A stretch of DNA of 64,000 nt from Lentisphaerota bacterium (GCA_015061525.1 SUWK01000001.1:110653-174652); one strand, 5' to 3'; positions 20,759-30,838 are shown, numbered from the stretch's first letter. The notes: generated from the letters alone by a model not told the origin. A program made the numbers and translations.

Positions 20759-21967
20759 TTATTTTATATCTTCTATTACTTTATCAATCATATCAATTAC
20801 CTGATCGGCGGTGATCATTGCAGTACATTCGTAACGCCGGTCAGTTCCTGCCAGACGGGGACAGTGCCAGAAGTCTGCAAGGTTAAAATCCTTGAATTCG
20901 TTCCAGCAGCTGTTGCAGGCGTTGTAATTGATGACCCGGTAAGGGTTTTTGTATTCGTTGATGGGATTGGTGAAGCCGGAAATCATAATTACGGGAATTT
21001 GACACCCCCATGCCAGCCAGCTCAATCCGCTTGATAAACCTATATAAAATTCCGCATCTTTCAGCAAATTGATTCGCTCCTGAAGCGGCAAGGCTCCGGT
21101 AAAGTCTTCTGCCCCTTCAGGTTTGCGGATAAAAGTTCCGGCTTTGCCGCCGATGCGGTCTTTGTCGATGCACAGCACCCGGTAGCCTTTGCTTTTCAGA
21201 TAATTCACCACCCGATCCCAGCCTTCCGGATTGTTCCAGTATTTGGCTAAACTGGTGCTTTGAACGCCGATACAAACATATTTTTCTTTGATTTGCCGGG
21301 GTGCGGATAAATCAAAACGGGGCGGAATATCACTGTCATCAACTCCAAAAATATGTGCCGCCACCCGGTGCAACCCAACATAACGGTGATCTACGGGCTG
21401 ATGGGTAACATTGCCAAGTTCATAAAGTCCCACATTGTAATTGGCATACGATTGAATTTCAGCGGCTTCTTCTTTGGAAACAAACTTGATCTGCGGGTAT
21501 TGCTTTTTAACGATTTCAGCAAACCACTCTGAAACAACACAGGTGAGTTTGCAGTTCAGTTTCTGCTGAAAACGTTCCACATAACTGAACCAGGCAATAG
21601 AATCACCGAGAGTATGCACCGGAAAACGCACCACAACGTCTTTATCCGCTGCATCAAAATCATGCATGAAAAGTAATCTGTCATCAGCAACTTCCGAAAT
21701 AACCAGACGGAACTTGATGAAATATTTCTTAAAGCTGAAAACAACACAATCCCCTCCTTCCGGAGTGATCGTATCGTACACACAGGACTTTGTTCCCAAA
21801 TCAACAAAACGTATATGATAAGACTTCGCACCTTTGGGCATCAATACCCGCAGACCATCATTGAAATCAAATTTTATACCGTCTATGGCATCCTGCGTCG
21901 GAACTTTCGGAATATCCCCGAAAGTTATCGCCATGCCATTAGATTGTTTTTCTTTAGTTTCTTCCAT
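20759..21967 (-). CDS. Autotransporter strand-loop-strand O-heptosyltransferase (TibC/AAH, BAHT family)
   Basis: HTLGDSIAWFSYVERFQQKL, YVCIGVQSTSLAKYWNNPEGW, FYIGLSSGLSWLAWGCQIPVIMISGFTNPINEY, and C-terminal four-Cys motif NACNSCWNEFKDFNLADFWHCPRLAGTDRRYEC. Confidence 0.9.
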   Translation of the reverse strand: MEETKEKQSNGMAITFGDIPKVPTQDAIDGIKFDFNDGLRVLMPKGAKSYHIRFVDLGTKSCVYDTITPEGGDCVVFSFKKYFIKFRLVISEVADDRLLFMHDFDAADKDVVVRFPVHTLGDSIAWFSYVERFQQKLNCKLTCVVSEWFAEIVKKQYPQIKFVSKEEAAEIQSYANYNVGLYELGNVTHQPVDHRYVGLHRVAAHIFGVDDSDIPPRFDLSAPRQIKEKYVCIGVQSTSLAKYWNNPEGWDRVVNYLKSKGYRVLCIDKDRIGGKAGTFIRKPEGAEDFTGALPLQERINLLKDAEFYIGLSSGLSWLAWGCQIPVIMISGFTNPINEYKNPYRVINYNACNSCWNEFKDFNLADFWHCPRLAGTDRRYECTAMITADQVIDMIDKVIEDIK

Positions 21968-22006
21968 AAAAACAAGTCCCGCAAAAAATCAGATAGTATC
22001 GTTACA

Positions 22007-22035
22007 AATATAGCACCTGTGATAAAATATTGCAA
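22007..22035 (-). promoter_or_regulatory. Candidate sigma70-type promoter for the heptosyltransferase/giant-protein operon
   Basis: On the minus strand: TTGCAA - 17 nt - TATATT, located 40 nt upstream of the 21967 start codon. Confidence 0.4.
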
Positions 22036-22068
22036 ACGAACCAATCAGAGTTTTATGATTTTATCATG

Positions 22069-22785
22069 TCACTTTTTCAGCGGCAGCATTATATTCGGAG
22101 TCGAAGAGCCAAGTTTATTGACTTCGGCACGCTCAGCATCAAAATCAATTCTGGTTATCCACCCCGGCCCCTCAAGACGGAGACGGCGGACATAGTACAA
22201 ATCGTTCTTTTTCGTCAATGCCCCGGCTTCAAGAGAACGGAATCTCTTATTTTCCCCGTAACGGTAAAACTCCGCCTTCAAAGGAAATACATGCTCACTG
22301 GATATCCATACTTTGACTTTTTCCCGGTTCTCACTGTCATCCAGCAAAAACACCCGGCAGGGAATCATGTTGCGCAGCAACTCCCCGTCAAGCTCCTTTT
22401 CCACTTTGCAGAAAAGAAAACTCATCACCAGATCCGATGCTCTTACTCCGACATACCCCAAGCGATCCTCCCTGGCTGAATCGGCTATCGGTTTGATTGA
22501 AGTCAATCCTGATCCCTGCGCCTGACTGAGAATATATCCCTCTTTGCCGTCAAGTATCAGTTGCCCCAATGTCCGGTCAGGATGGATGATCGTACCGAAA
22601 TATACCGGTATTGTCAGAGTCGGTTTATCTTTACGGCGATGCTGCAGCGTACCGTACAATTTTGCATAAGTTGCCTCCTGATTGGATCGCCGCGCCATAG
22701 CGACAAATTTTTCCATTGGGATTTCCTCTGCCATACCCTGAATAAACAGCATCAACACACCAATAACAATCCAATATTTTCTCAT
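22069..22785 (-). CDS. Outer membrane lipoprotein-sorting-like (LolA-fold) protein
   Basis: Signal peptide MRKYWIVIGVLMLFIQGMAEE; body pattern YAKLYGTLQHRRKDK...RVFLLDD...KVWISSEHVFPLKAEFY. Confidence 0.65.
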   Translation of the reverse strand: MRKYWIVIGVLMLFIQGMAEEIPMEKFVAMARRSNQEATYAKLYGTLQHRRKDKPTLTIPVYFGTIIHPDRTLGQLILDGKEGYILSQAQGSGLTSIKPIADSAREDRLGYVGVRASDLVMSFLFCKVEKELDGELLRNMIPCRVFLLDDSENREKVKVWISSEHVFPLKAEFYRYGENKRFRSLEAGALTKKNDLYYVRRLRLEGPGWITRIDFDAERAEVNKLGSSTPNIMLPLKK

Positions 22786-22855
22786 ATCATCTCCTGTCAT
22801 TTTCCCGGCAAAAAATTGCAAACAACTGCTGTAAACGGCAGTTGTTTGTCTTTTT

Positions 22856-25246
22856 TCAACGGAATGCGATCTTCATCGCTTCCTCAAAATTGCTGACAAA
22901 GTGTATTGTCAACGCTTTTTTGATGTTTTCCGGCAGTTCCTGAACATCTTTTGCATTCTCCTGCGGCACGATCACCTCTTTGATCCCGGCACGGAGCGCA
23001 CCGACCAATTTTTCGCGCACTCCGCCGATCGCAGTGACCTTACCCCGCAGCGTGATTTCACCGGTCATCGCCAAACGCGGTATCAACGGTTTCTTCAACA
23101 GCAGCGACATCAATGCCAGTGTCATCGTTATTCCCGCAGACGGACCATCTTTCGGCGTTGCACCATCCGGCACATGAATATGAAAGTCATGTTCTGTGAA
23201 AAATTCCGGTTTGATCGTCTCCGGAGCATATCTTCTTACGCAACTGAATGCCGCTTCCGCAGATTCCAGCATCACTTTTCCCAGAGAACCGGTCAACTTC
23301 AAATTACCTTTTCCTCCGGGAAATGCGATCGTTTCCACCGGCAGAATAACTCCGCCGACACTTGTCCACGCCATTCCGGTGGCACAACCGACTTCCGGTT
23401 CCGGTGCCGGATCTTTAAGAAATTTACGCGCACCGAGCAATTCTCCAACTTTACTCTGATCTATGCTCAATTTCTCATTTTCATCCCACTCGCCTGTGAT
23501 AAATTTCATCGCACTGCGGCGGCAAACCTGAGCAATGACCCGATCAAGTTCACGAACTCCGGCTTCCATCGTATACCCATCAATGATCTCGTTGACAGCA
23601 CTGACTTTGAACGAGATCGCCGAATCAGCAACTCCGTTTTCCTTCAACTGCCGCGGAATAAGATACCTTTTGGCGATTTCTTTCTTTTCCAGCGCGGTAT
23701 AACCGGACAAACGGATGATCTCCATCCGGTCACGCAATGGACCGGGAATATCCTCCAATACATTGGCTGTGGCAATAAAAAATACTTTAGAAAGATCCAG
23801 CGGCAATTCAACAAAATTGTCATTGAACGCATTGTTCTGTTCCGGATCAAGCACCTCCAGCAATGCAGATGCCGGATCTCCACGGAAATCATGCGCCAAC
23901 TTGTCGATCTCATCCAGCATGAATACCGGGTTGGCAGTCCCTGCCCTTTTCAAGTTTTGAACAATCCTGCCCGGCATCGCGCCGATATAAGTACGCCGGT
24001 GCCCGCGAATTTCCGCCTCATCGCGCACTCCGCCAAATGAAACACGGATAAATTCCCGCTTCATCGCCCGGGCAATAGACCTGCCGATAGAGGTTTTACC
24101 CACCCCCGGAGGCCCGACCAGGCAAAGGATCGGTGCGCGGCATTCACCGCTCAAACTGCGCCGCTGCATCACTGCAAGAAATTCCAATATCCGTTTCTTC
24201 ACATCTTCCAAACCGAAGTGATCGGCATCAAGTATCTTTGATGCAGTTTTACAATCCAGTTGATCTTCACTGTAAATCAGCCACGGAATATCCAACATCG
24301 TACTAATGTAATTATAACTGATGTGATATTCCGGTGCATTCTGCGGAAGCAGTTCCAAACGTTCCAGCTCTTTTTTTACTGTTTCAGCGACCTGCTCAGG
24401 CAAGGTGCATTTTTCCAATTTTTCTGTCAATTCCAGAACATCGGTATTGCCGTTGAATTCGCCAAGCTCGTTTTTGATCGCTTTGAGCTGTTCACGCAGA
24501 TAAAACTCCCTCTGCGATGCTCCGACAGCCTCCTGAACCTGAGTCTGCAAACGGATTCCCAAGCGTCCCTGTTCAAGCTCACGATTCAAGATGACCGACA
24601 GAATTTCCAACCGTTTGTCCACATCAGAAACCACCAGCAGCAGAAGTTTTTCAGCATAGGAAAACGGAACTGCATCGGCGATCAGATCTCCCCCGCGTCC
24701 GGGAGTCACCGGGTCGGAGAATTTGAGCATATCATCATCTCCGAATGTCCGGTTCATCATCATCAGTTCGGTATACATCTGCTGCAGTTCCCGGAAGCGC
24801 GCACCAAGCAGAACTGTATCTTGTATCCCGCTTTCCTGCATACTCCTGAAACATACCATCGGTTTACCGTCAGATTCAAACAAACGCACACCGTTGATAC
24901 GCTGCAAGCCGCGTACTGCCAAACGACAGCTGCCATCAGGCAGCTGCAATTTTTTTACAATACGCACCAAAGTACCCACCGCACAAGTCGGTGTTTCAGA
25001 ATTGTCTGCGAAATGGGGGAAACTGCCCTTGATCTGAACCATTTCAATTTCCCTGTCCGTCGGCACATCATTGAACACCGCCAGCAGACGGTCACCGCGC
25101 ATTGCCCCGTCAACAGCAGCAAGATCGCGCTCCTTTTCCACCGTTAGCGAACCGAGTGTATAAGGAAATATCACCGGCTCCCGTACCCGGATCAGAAAAG
25201 CATTTTTTTCCATGCCGCCGTCTACAGAAATATTGGGTCCAGTCAT
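22856..25246 (-). CDS. lon: ATP-dependent endopeptidase Lon
   Basis: GPPGVGKTSIGRSIARAM, RGHRRTYIGAMPGRIVQ, HIHVPDGATPKDGPSAGITM (catalytic Ser), RGKVTAIGGVREKLVGALRAG (catalytic Lys). Confidence 0.97.
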   Translation of the reverse strand: MTGPNISVDGGMEKNAFLIRVREPVIFPYTLGSLTVEKERDLAAVDGAMRGDRLLAVFNDVPTDREIEMVQIKGSFPHFADNSETPTCAVGTLVRIVKKLQLPDGSCRLAVRGLQRINGVRLFESDGKPMVCFRSMQESGIQDTVLLGARFRELQQMYTELMMMNRTFGDDDMLKFSDPVTPGRGGDLIADAVPFSYAEKLLLLVVSDVDKRLEILSVILNRELEQGRLGIRLQTQVQEAVGASQREFYLREQLKAIKNELGEFNGNTDVLELTEKLEKCTLPEQVAETVKKELERLELLPQNAPEYHISYNYISTMLDIPWLIYSEDQLDCKTASKILDADHFGLEDVKKRILEFLAVMQRRSLSGECRAPILCLVGPPGVGKTSIGRSIARAMKREFIRVSFGGVRDEAEIRGHRRTYIGAMPGRIVQNLKRAGTANPVFMLDEIDKLAHDFRGDPASALLEVLDPEQNNAFNDNFVELPLDLSKVFFIATANVLEDIPGPLRDRMEIIRLSGYTALEKKEIAKRYLIPRQLKENGVADSAISFKVSAVNEIIDGYTMEAGVRELDRVIAQVCRRSAMKFITGEWDENEKLSIDQSKVGELLGARKFLKDPAPEPEVGCATGMAWTSVGGVILPVETIAFPGGKGNLKLTGSLGKVMLESAEAAFSCVRRYAPETIKPEFFTEHDFHIHVPDGATPKDGPSAGITMTLALMSLLLKKPLIPRLAMTGEITLRGKVTAIGGVREKLVGALRAGIKEVIVPQENAKDVQELPENIKKALTIHFVSNFEEAMKIAFR

Positions 25247-25249
25247 TAC

Positions 25250-26272
25250 TTACAGCTCCATTCCTTCCGGCAGCGGTGACAATGCGGCATCTTTCATAAA
25301 ACTCAACATCGTATCCAGCGTTACCGCCCCACCGCTCGCCGTGGCAGAACGGAGGTTAAAGTTGCTGAAAGCTCCACCGAGAGTCAACGCTTTTTCAAGT
25401 TCCCAATTTTCATGCAGCCCATACATCACACCGGCACAGAACGCATCCCCTGCCCCATTGCTGCCGACGATATCTTTTTTGGCGATGTCAAAGCTCGGCA
25501 CGTAAATATAAGTTCCATCCGGCAAACCGGCGCAGGCACCTTCCGGGAAATGAATCACCACGGTCTTTTTAACCCCGTTATCAAAGAGGAACTTTACCGC
25601 TGCCGGAAGGTTCTGCCACTGCAGTTTACCACTCTTATCACGTAACGCGTCTCCGGTACAGCAGGCGGTTTCCACCTCGTTGACTATCAGATGATCGATA
25701 TACGGCAATGCCGGCATGACCTTGGCACGAAATTTTTCCGGAGCCTCTGAAACAAAGTCAACAACCGTTTCATAACCTTTTTCCTGCATGACTTTCAACA
25801 GACGCACAGCCTGCGTTCCATATTCCGCATCCGGAGAGTCAAGAGTGTCAAGCAGCAGTAAATACGCCAGATAAAAGTATTTTGCCGGGACATCAATGCC
25901 GCACAAATCATCAAAGCACAGTTCAGCATTGGCTCCCCGGCAATGGAAAAATGTACGTTTGCCTTCTCCGGACATAACATCGGTATAACTGGTTCTTGCA
26001 TCCGTACGCAGCATATACCGGTCATCTATTCCGCGGCGTTTGATCTCATTGACCAAATAGTCTCCTTCACCATCTTTACCAACTCTGCCAGCCGCATAGA
26101 GCGGCAGAGCCGGATCAGCGGCATTAAGATCAAAAAGCACATTGGCAGGACCGCCTCCAGGAGCTGCTTCCTCTTTAAGCACATTGCAAAGGTTTCCTTC
26201 CCCCGGCCAGCGATCAATGGTTTTCACCCGATCCTGAATCCAGTTTCCGGCACCGATAATACCTCTTTTCAT
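25250..26272 (-). CDS. PfkB-family carbohydrate kinase
   Basis: C-terminal DIVGSNGAGDAFCAGVMYGL and N-terminal GPANVLFDL. Confidence 0.9.
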   Translation of the reverse strand: MKRGIIGAGNWIQDRVKTIDRWPGEGNLCNVLKEEAAPGGGPANVLFDLNAADPALPLYAAGRVGKDGEGDYLVNEIKRRGIDDRYMLRTDARTSYTDVMSGEGKRTFFHCRGANAELCFDDLCGIDVPAKYFYLAYLLLLDTLDSPDAEYGTQAVRLLKVMQEKGYETVVDFVSEAPEKFRAKVMPALPYIDHLIVNEVETACCTGDALRDKSGKLQWQNLPAAVKFLFDNGVKKTVVIHFPEGACAGLPDGTYIYVPSFDIAKKDIVGSNGAGDAFCAGVMYGLHENWELEKALTLGGAFSNFNLRSATASGGAVTLDTMLSFMKDAALSPLPEGMEL

Positions 26273-26293
26273 GATACAGTTTCTCCTGTAATA

Positions 26294-28195
26294 TCAGTTC
26301 AACATGATCTGACCGCCGGTAACCGCGATCGCCTGTCCGGTTTCATACTGCTGCTCAACAGCGTAGACGATCGCTTTTGCTACATCAGCAGGGAAACAGC
26401 CGCGATTCATCGGCACCAGACTTTCATAATGGCGGCGCACATCGGCGACAGTTTTGGCTCCGGGAACTTTTCCGGCAGCCAGATACTGAACAAACAAACC
26501 ACGCTCCGGATCGCTCCACAGCGGACCATCAAGGAAGTTGCCCGGGCAGACCGCATTGACTTTGATCTGATCGGAAACCAACTCAAGAGCAAAGCTCTGA
26601 ACCAGTCCAAGTCCGCCGAACTTACTGCCGGCATATGCACCATTGTTTTTGCTTCCGGCAAGACCGCTTTTGCTGTTGACCTGAACTATATCGCTCCACA
26701 AACCGGTGGCTTTATTCTGCTCACTCATCACCTGCGCAAAATATTTGGTGCAGAGGAAGAAACCGTTATAGTTGACGTTGGTGACAAATTCCCAATCTTT
26801 CATCGCAAAACTCTTAACACTTCCAGCTCTGGCGACACCGGCATTGGAAACAAGCAGATCAACTCCGCCGTACTCTTTTACGATATTCTGAACCAGTGCG
26901 GCAACAGATTCTTCATCTGAAACATTGACCGCAAAGCCGCGCGCACCGGCTCCGAGAGTTGCAGCTGCTTTGGCAGCACCTTCAGCATTCATATCCGCAA
27001 CAACGATATCAGCTCCCTGTGCAGCAAGACTTTCTGCAATACCGTATCCGAATCCCTGCGCCCCACCGGTGACAACAGCGACCATACCGGTCAAACCGGC
27101 AGCACCGCCGGAAGCAACTTTGGCACGATAAGATTCGACCTCCCAGTTTTCAATAAATTCTCTTTGGGCATCATTAAGATAATGAACTCCGCCGAAAGCC
27201 GCCGCGATTTTTTCGATCAGCGCACCATTGAGAGCCAACGCCAGAACAGTTCCGGCTCCGGCACGGTTTTTGCCGGCGCAGAAAACAGCTTTTCCGGGGA
27301 CTTCCACCATGCGCGGCGGATAGGAGCGCGCGGCAGTAAAAGCGTCGATGACTGCTTTTTCCGGAGCTTCGGAAACCACACCGAAAGCCTTCGCGTAAAC
27401 CAAATGATCAGGAGTCAGCGGACCGCGGGGAATATTGAACGCGCCGACAGCAGTGACCGTCACCGGTTTGCCGCTGTCACTGCCGCGCATATAGCCGCGC
27501 AACCCCGGAGCATAAGTCATCACGGTTTGAGTATCTGCATCTCCGGGCCGGATTTCAGAAATATCCACCCCCTGCCCTTCGCAGAAATCGGCAAGTTTGC
27601 TCATTATGCCGTCATAAAGAGCTGCGATCTCCTCCTCACTGTCGGCCCCGACAAAGACGCCGTGATTCTGGAGAAAGATCACCTGCGGAGCTTTGCCGAA
27701 AGATTTTTCATACTCCTGGCAACGGTCAAAAACCACTTTTGCAAGGATAAAACCGGGATCACAGTAATCAACCCAGAGTGCCTCCGGAAAAAGTTTGCCG
27801 GCAATTGCTTTACCGTCGTTACCGCAAGTCATACCATTGACCAATGCCGGATGAGTGTGTACGACATAAGTAAAGGGCAGAATTTCGTGCATGGGAGCTT
27901 CGACAGAGGGACGGCGGCCATCACCGACAATAGCATAAGCCATCAGACTTTTGACTTTTGCTTCACGTTCGTCTTTATCTGCAAATTCCGGAAGAGCAAA
28001 ACAGCTGCGGACGATTTCACGATCCATTTTTACGAAATCGCACTCTTTGATAGCAGCCAGCGAAACACCGCTGGGTTTGACGTAAAGGAACTTTTCGTCT
28101 TTGTAAGAAGTATTTCCGCCTCCGGCAAGTACATAAGCCGGATCGGAACCATAGCGGTTAGACATCTTGGTAATGATTTCCAGTGACATAGTCAT
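26294..28195 (-). CDS. Bifunctional class II aldolase / short-chain dehydrogenase
   Basis: N-terminal GGGNTSYKDEKFLYVKPSGVSL, VVHTHPALVNGMTCG and FLQNHGVFVGAD (class II aldolase). C-terminal VVTGGAQGFGYGIAESLAAQGADIVVAD and YAGSKFG (SDR). Confidence 0.92.
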   Translation of the reverse strand: MTMSLEIITKMSNRYGSDPAYVLAGGGNTSYKDEKFLYVKPSGVSLAAIKECDFVKMDREIVRSCFALPEFADKDEREAKVKSLMAYAIVGDGRRPSVEAPMHEILPFTYVVHTHPALVNGMTCGNDGKAIAGKLFPEALWVDYCDPGFILAKVVFDRCQEYEKSFGKAPQVIFLQNHGVFVGADSEEEIAALYDGIMSKLADFCEGQGVDISEIRPGDADTQTVMTYAPGLRGYMRGSDSGKPVTVTAVGAFNIPRGPLTPDHLVYAKAFGVVSEAPEKAVIDAFTAARSYPPRMVEVPGKAVFCAGKNRAGAGTVLALALNGALIEKIAAAFGGVHYLNDAQREFIENWEVESYRAKVASGGAAGLTGMVAVVTGGAQGFGYGIAESLAAQGADIVVADMNAEGAAKAAATLGAGARGFAVNVSDEESVAALVQNIVKEYGGVDLLVSNAGVARAGSVKSFAMKDWEFVTNVNYNGFFLCTKYFAQVMSEQNKATGLWSDIVQVNSKSGLAGSKNNGAYAGSKFGGLGLVQSFALELVSDQIKVNAVCPGNFLDGPLWSDPERGLFVQYLAAGKVPGAKTVADVRRHYESLVPMNRGCFPADVAKAIVYAVEQQYETGQAIAVTGGQIMLN

Positions 28196-28239
28196 TCTCC
28201 TTATTTTATTTTGTCAGTTGGTATCACTGTTTTTACTGT

Positions 28240-29361
28240 TTATTTTTCAATCTTTTCCACAGCATCTTTACGTTCTTCCAGCCGAAACTGCATAATCGTC
28301 AGGATGCCGAGTAAAATCAAAGCCTGTAAAATTATTATCGCAGCTGTCCGGAAATCCCCCCAGTAGACCGGTAACGCTCCGAGAGCGATATTCAATGCAG
28401 TCAAATGAACCAGATCCACCGCTGTTTTGCGGCTCAACCCCATCCGGACAAAACGGTGTGATATGTGATTGTGGTCTCCGATCCAGAAAGGTTTTCTGTT
28501 GATCGTACGTATCACAACAACCATCAACGTATCAAACAGAGGCAACGCAAGTATCAGCAGCGGAATAAGTACCGGGAAACGGGACTGCGAAAAACTCAAA
28601 TCGAAATAAGAAACGCCGGCGGCGACAACGGCAGTCAGAAATCCGAGAAAATGACTGCCGGAATCCCCCATGAAAATCGAAGCCGGATTGGCATTATAAA
28701 ACCAGAAACCGCAACAAACACCAAAATTCAAAGCAGCAAAAACTGCGAAAAAGTATTCGTTGTTGAGCGCGGCAATAACGGTAAAAAATCCCATTGCAAT
28801 CGCAATAGTCCCTACTGCAAGACCATCCATATTATCAAAAAAGTTGATGGAATTCATCATCAGCATGATCCAGAATATTGTTATCGAAATGGAAAACAGT
28901 TCGCTGTTCACAAACATATTGATCCGGATACCGCCCCAAACCACCGTGAGCAGAGCGATAATAAATTGTCCTAAAAACTTCCAATGCGCTTTCAAAGCCC
29001 ATTTATCATCAATCAAACCGAGAGTTACAGCCAGCAGTGCGCAAAAGACAATAAATAACAACTCCTTGCCGGCAACTGCACAAAAACCGGTCAGATGACA
29101 GCTGAATGCTGAATAGAAATATTCCGGAAGCAGCCTGAAATACACCGCTGCTACGCCACCGATGATCGCAATCAGCCAACTGGTAAACATCGCCGCACCA
29201 CCAAGCAAAGCTGTGGCTTTGGCATGTCCTTTGTGATTTGCCGCCGGGCGATCAAGCAGTCCAGTCCAGTGAGCAATTCTGCGGAACACCGGGGTAAATA
29301 ATGCAGACAGACACAACGCCCCCAGAAAAACCGCCACATAAATAACCTGCCATCTGTCCAC
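28240..29361 (-). CDS. MraY/WecA-family undecaprenyl-phosphate sugar-1-phosphate transferase
   Basis: GLIDDKWALKAHWKFLGQ, NFFDNMDGLAVG, FMGDSGSHFLGF, IGDHNHISHRFVRMG. Confidence 0.92.
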   Translation of the reverse strand: MDRWQVIYVAVFLGALCLSALFTPVFRRIAHWTGLLDRPAANHKGHAKATALLGGAAMFTSWLIAIIGGVAAVYFRLLPEYFYSAFSCHLTGFCAVAGKELLFIVFCALLAVTLGLIDDKWALKAHWKFLGQFIIALLTVVWGGIRINMFVNSELFSISITIFWIMLMMNSINFFDNMDGLAVGTIAIAMGFFTVIAALNNEYFFAVFAALNFGVCCGFWFYNANPASIFMGDSGSHFLGFLTAVVAAGVSYFDLSFSQSRFPVLIPLLILALPLFDTLMVVVIRTINRKPFWIGDHNHISHRFVRMGLSRKTAVDLVHLTALNIALGALPVYWGDFRTAAIIILQALILLGILTIMQFRLEERKDAVEKIEK

Positions 29362-29376
29362 AACAAACCTCCACTG

Positions 29377-30132
29377 TCAAGACATTTTCCGCCGGACTGA
29401 CTCAAAAATCAATACGGTTGCCGCTTGAGCGGCATTGATAGATTCATAATTTCCCGGCATCGGGATAACGACTCTGCCTGCTCCGGGGTATGCCCCCATG
29501 ACACCATTGGGCTCACCGCCGATAACAATAATACTGCGGTCATAAAGAGAGGCACACTCGAAACAACTTTCTCCCTGATGCGGGTCGGCAATAAAAACAT
29601 TTTTCATCCCTTGTCTGATACCGAAATCAGCAAGTTCTTCGAGTGTTTCAAAACGGCGCAGATTCAAACCGAACTGCACTCCCATTCCGGAACGTATGGC
29701 TTTATCACCCCATGGATCGATAGAACCTTTGGTGTACCATAACTCTTTTTGTCCGGCGGCACGCAAACTTCTGGCGATCGTACCGAAATTTCCCGGATCT
29801 CCGAGCTGATCAAGAGCAAGTACAAAATCTCCCTCGACCGGACCATCGGCATCTGCCGGAATTTCTGCAACGGCAATCACCCCCTGGGTACTGACTGTAC
29901 CGGATATATCATCGAACAATTTATCCGGCACGATCCGTATCATCTGCGGAGAAAAATCAAGCATTGCCGCTGCTTTTTCGGCAACGGCAATGAACCGGAC
30001 TTTTTCCGGATAATAAGCCCACAACTCTCTCACCGCCCGCAAACCTTCACAACGGCAACAGCCAGACTTCTTCCGTCCGGCACGGGTAGCAAGAGCGCGG
30101 ATCAAACTCAATTCCCTGCGGGATAATTCCAT
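29377..30132 (-). CDS. TrmH/SpoU-family RNA 2'-O-methyltransferase
   Basis: LDQLGDPGNFGTIARSLRAAG, IVIGGEPNGV, VVIPMPGNYESINAAQAATVLIFE. Confidence 0.93.
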   Translation of the reverse strand: MELSRRELSLIRALATRAGRKKSGCCRCEGLRAVRELWAYYPEKVRFIAVAEKAAAMLDFSPQMIRIVPDKLFDDISGTVSTQGVIAVAEIPADADGPVEGDFVLALDQLGDPGNFGTIARSLRAAGQKELWYTKGSIDPWGDKAIRSGMGVQFGLNLRRFETLEELADFGIRQGMKNVFIADPHQGESCFECASLYDRSIIVIGGEPNGVMGAYPGAGRVVIPMPGNYESINAAQAATVLIFESVRRKMS

Positions 30133-30153
30133 GATTTTACAACTGCAAAAATA

Positions 30154-30804
30154 TTATTTGATGGAATTGTACAAATTCACGACATAATTCTGCCATAACA
30201 AAGAAGCCGTGTCAAGCGGCTGCCCGGCCAGAGGCTTACTCTCCGCGACCGGTTGAAGCAGCTTTTTCGCCGCAGCAAGATCGTTGAGTGCGATCAAAAT
30301 ACGCCCGGCCTGATAAGCTGCCTCATAACGACTGCCGCCAGATACAGTGGAATCATTGAAAATCATCATGTAAGCGGCGGATGCCTCTTTTGCTTTACCG
30401 GCATATTCCTTGCACGCCGCCGCTGAAAAACGCGCTCTGGTACGCAATTCCAACGGGACAGTGGTGTCTGAGGCAAATTTAGTAAACATGCTCTCTGCAC
30501 CGGCATAGTCTTTTTTATCCATCAGGTTCAGCGCAATACGCAGACGGGCAAGATTGGCACCGGGAACATCCGGATTTTCAGCAATCAATGCCGGCAATTC
30601 ATCAGCTTTTGCCCCGGCAATAGCGTTGACAGCTTTCATGATCCGCTGATCCCTGATGTAATTTACCGACATGAAAGCGACCACTGCAATCGCGATAACG
30701 ATAACAGCGATCAGACATTTTTTCCAATTTTTATTCAGCCACAACTGAATACGCTCCTCATCACTCAGAGCTTTCTCAAAATCTTTAACATCCGGCTTTG
30801 CCAT
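30154..30804 (-). CDS. Membrane-anchored tetratricopeptide-like protein
   Basis: Single N-terminal TM (LIAVIVIAIAVVAFMSV) followed by an alpha-helical repeat region. Confidence 0.6.
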   Translation of the reverse strand: MAKPDVKDFEKALSDEERIQLWLNKNWKKCLIAVIVIAIAVVAFMSVNYIRDQRIMKAVNAIAGAKADELPALIAENPDVPGANLARLRIALNLMDKKDYAGAESMFTKFASDTTVPLELRTRARFSAAACKEYAGKAKEASAAYMMIFNDSTVSGGSRYEAAYQAGRILIALNDLAAAKKLLQPVAESKPLAGQPLDTASLLWQNYVVNLYNSIK

Positions 30805-30838
30805 AATAAAAATCCCTTTCTTTAATTGTCACAAATCA

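Noticed and set aside
22901-24040. 379-aa plus-strand ORF antisense to lon
   Set aside because: The opposite strand encodes a clear Lon protease; the ORF product is Cys/His/Arg-rich with no family features.
27164-28186. 340-aa plus-strand ORF antisense to the aldolase/SDR gene
   Set aside because: Shadow ORF; the minus strand encodes recognisable aldolase motifs.
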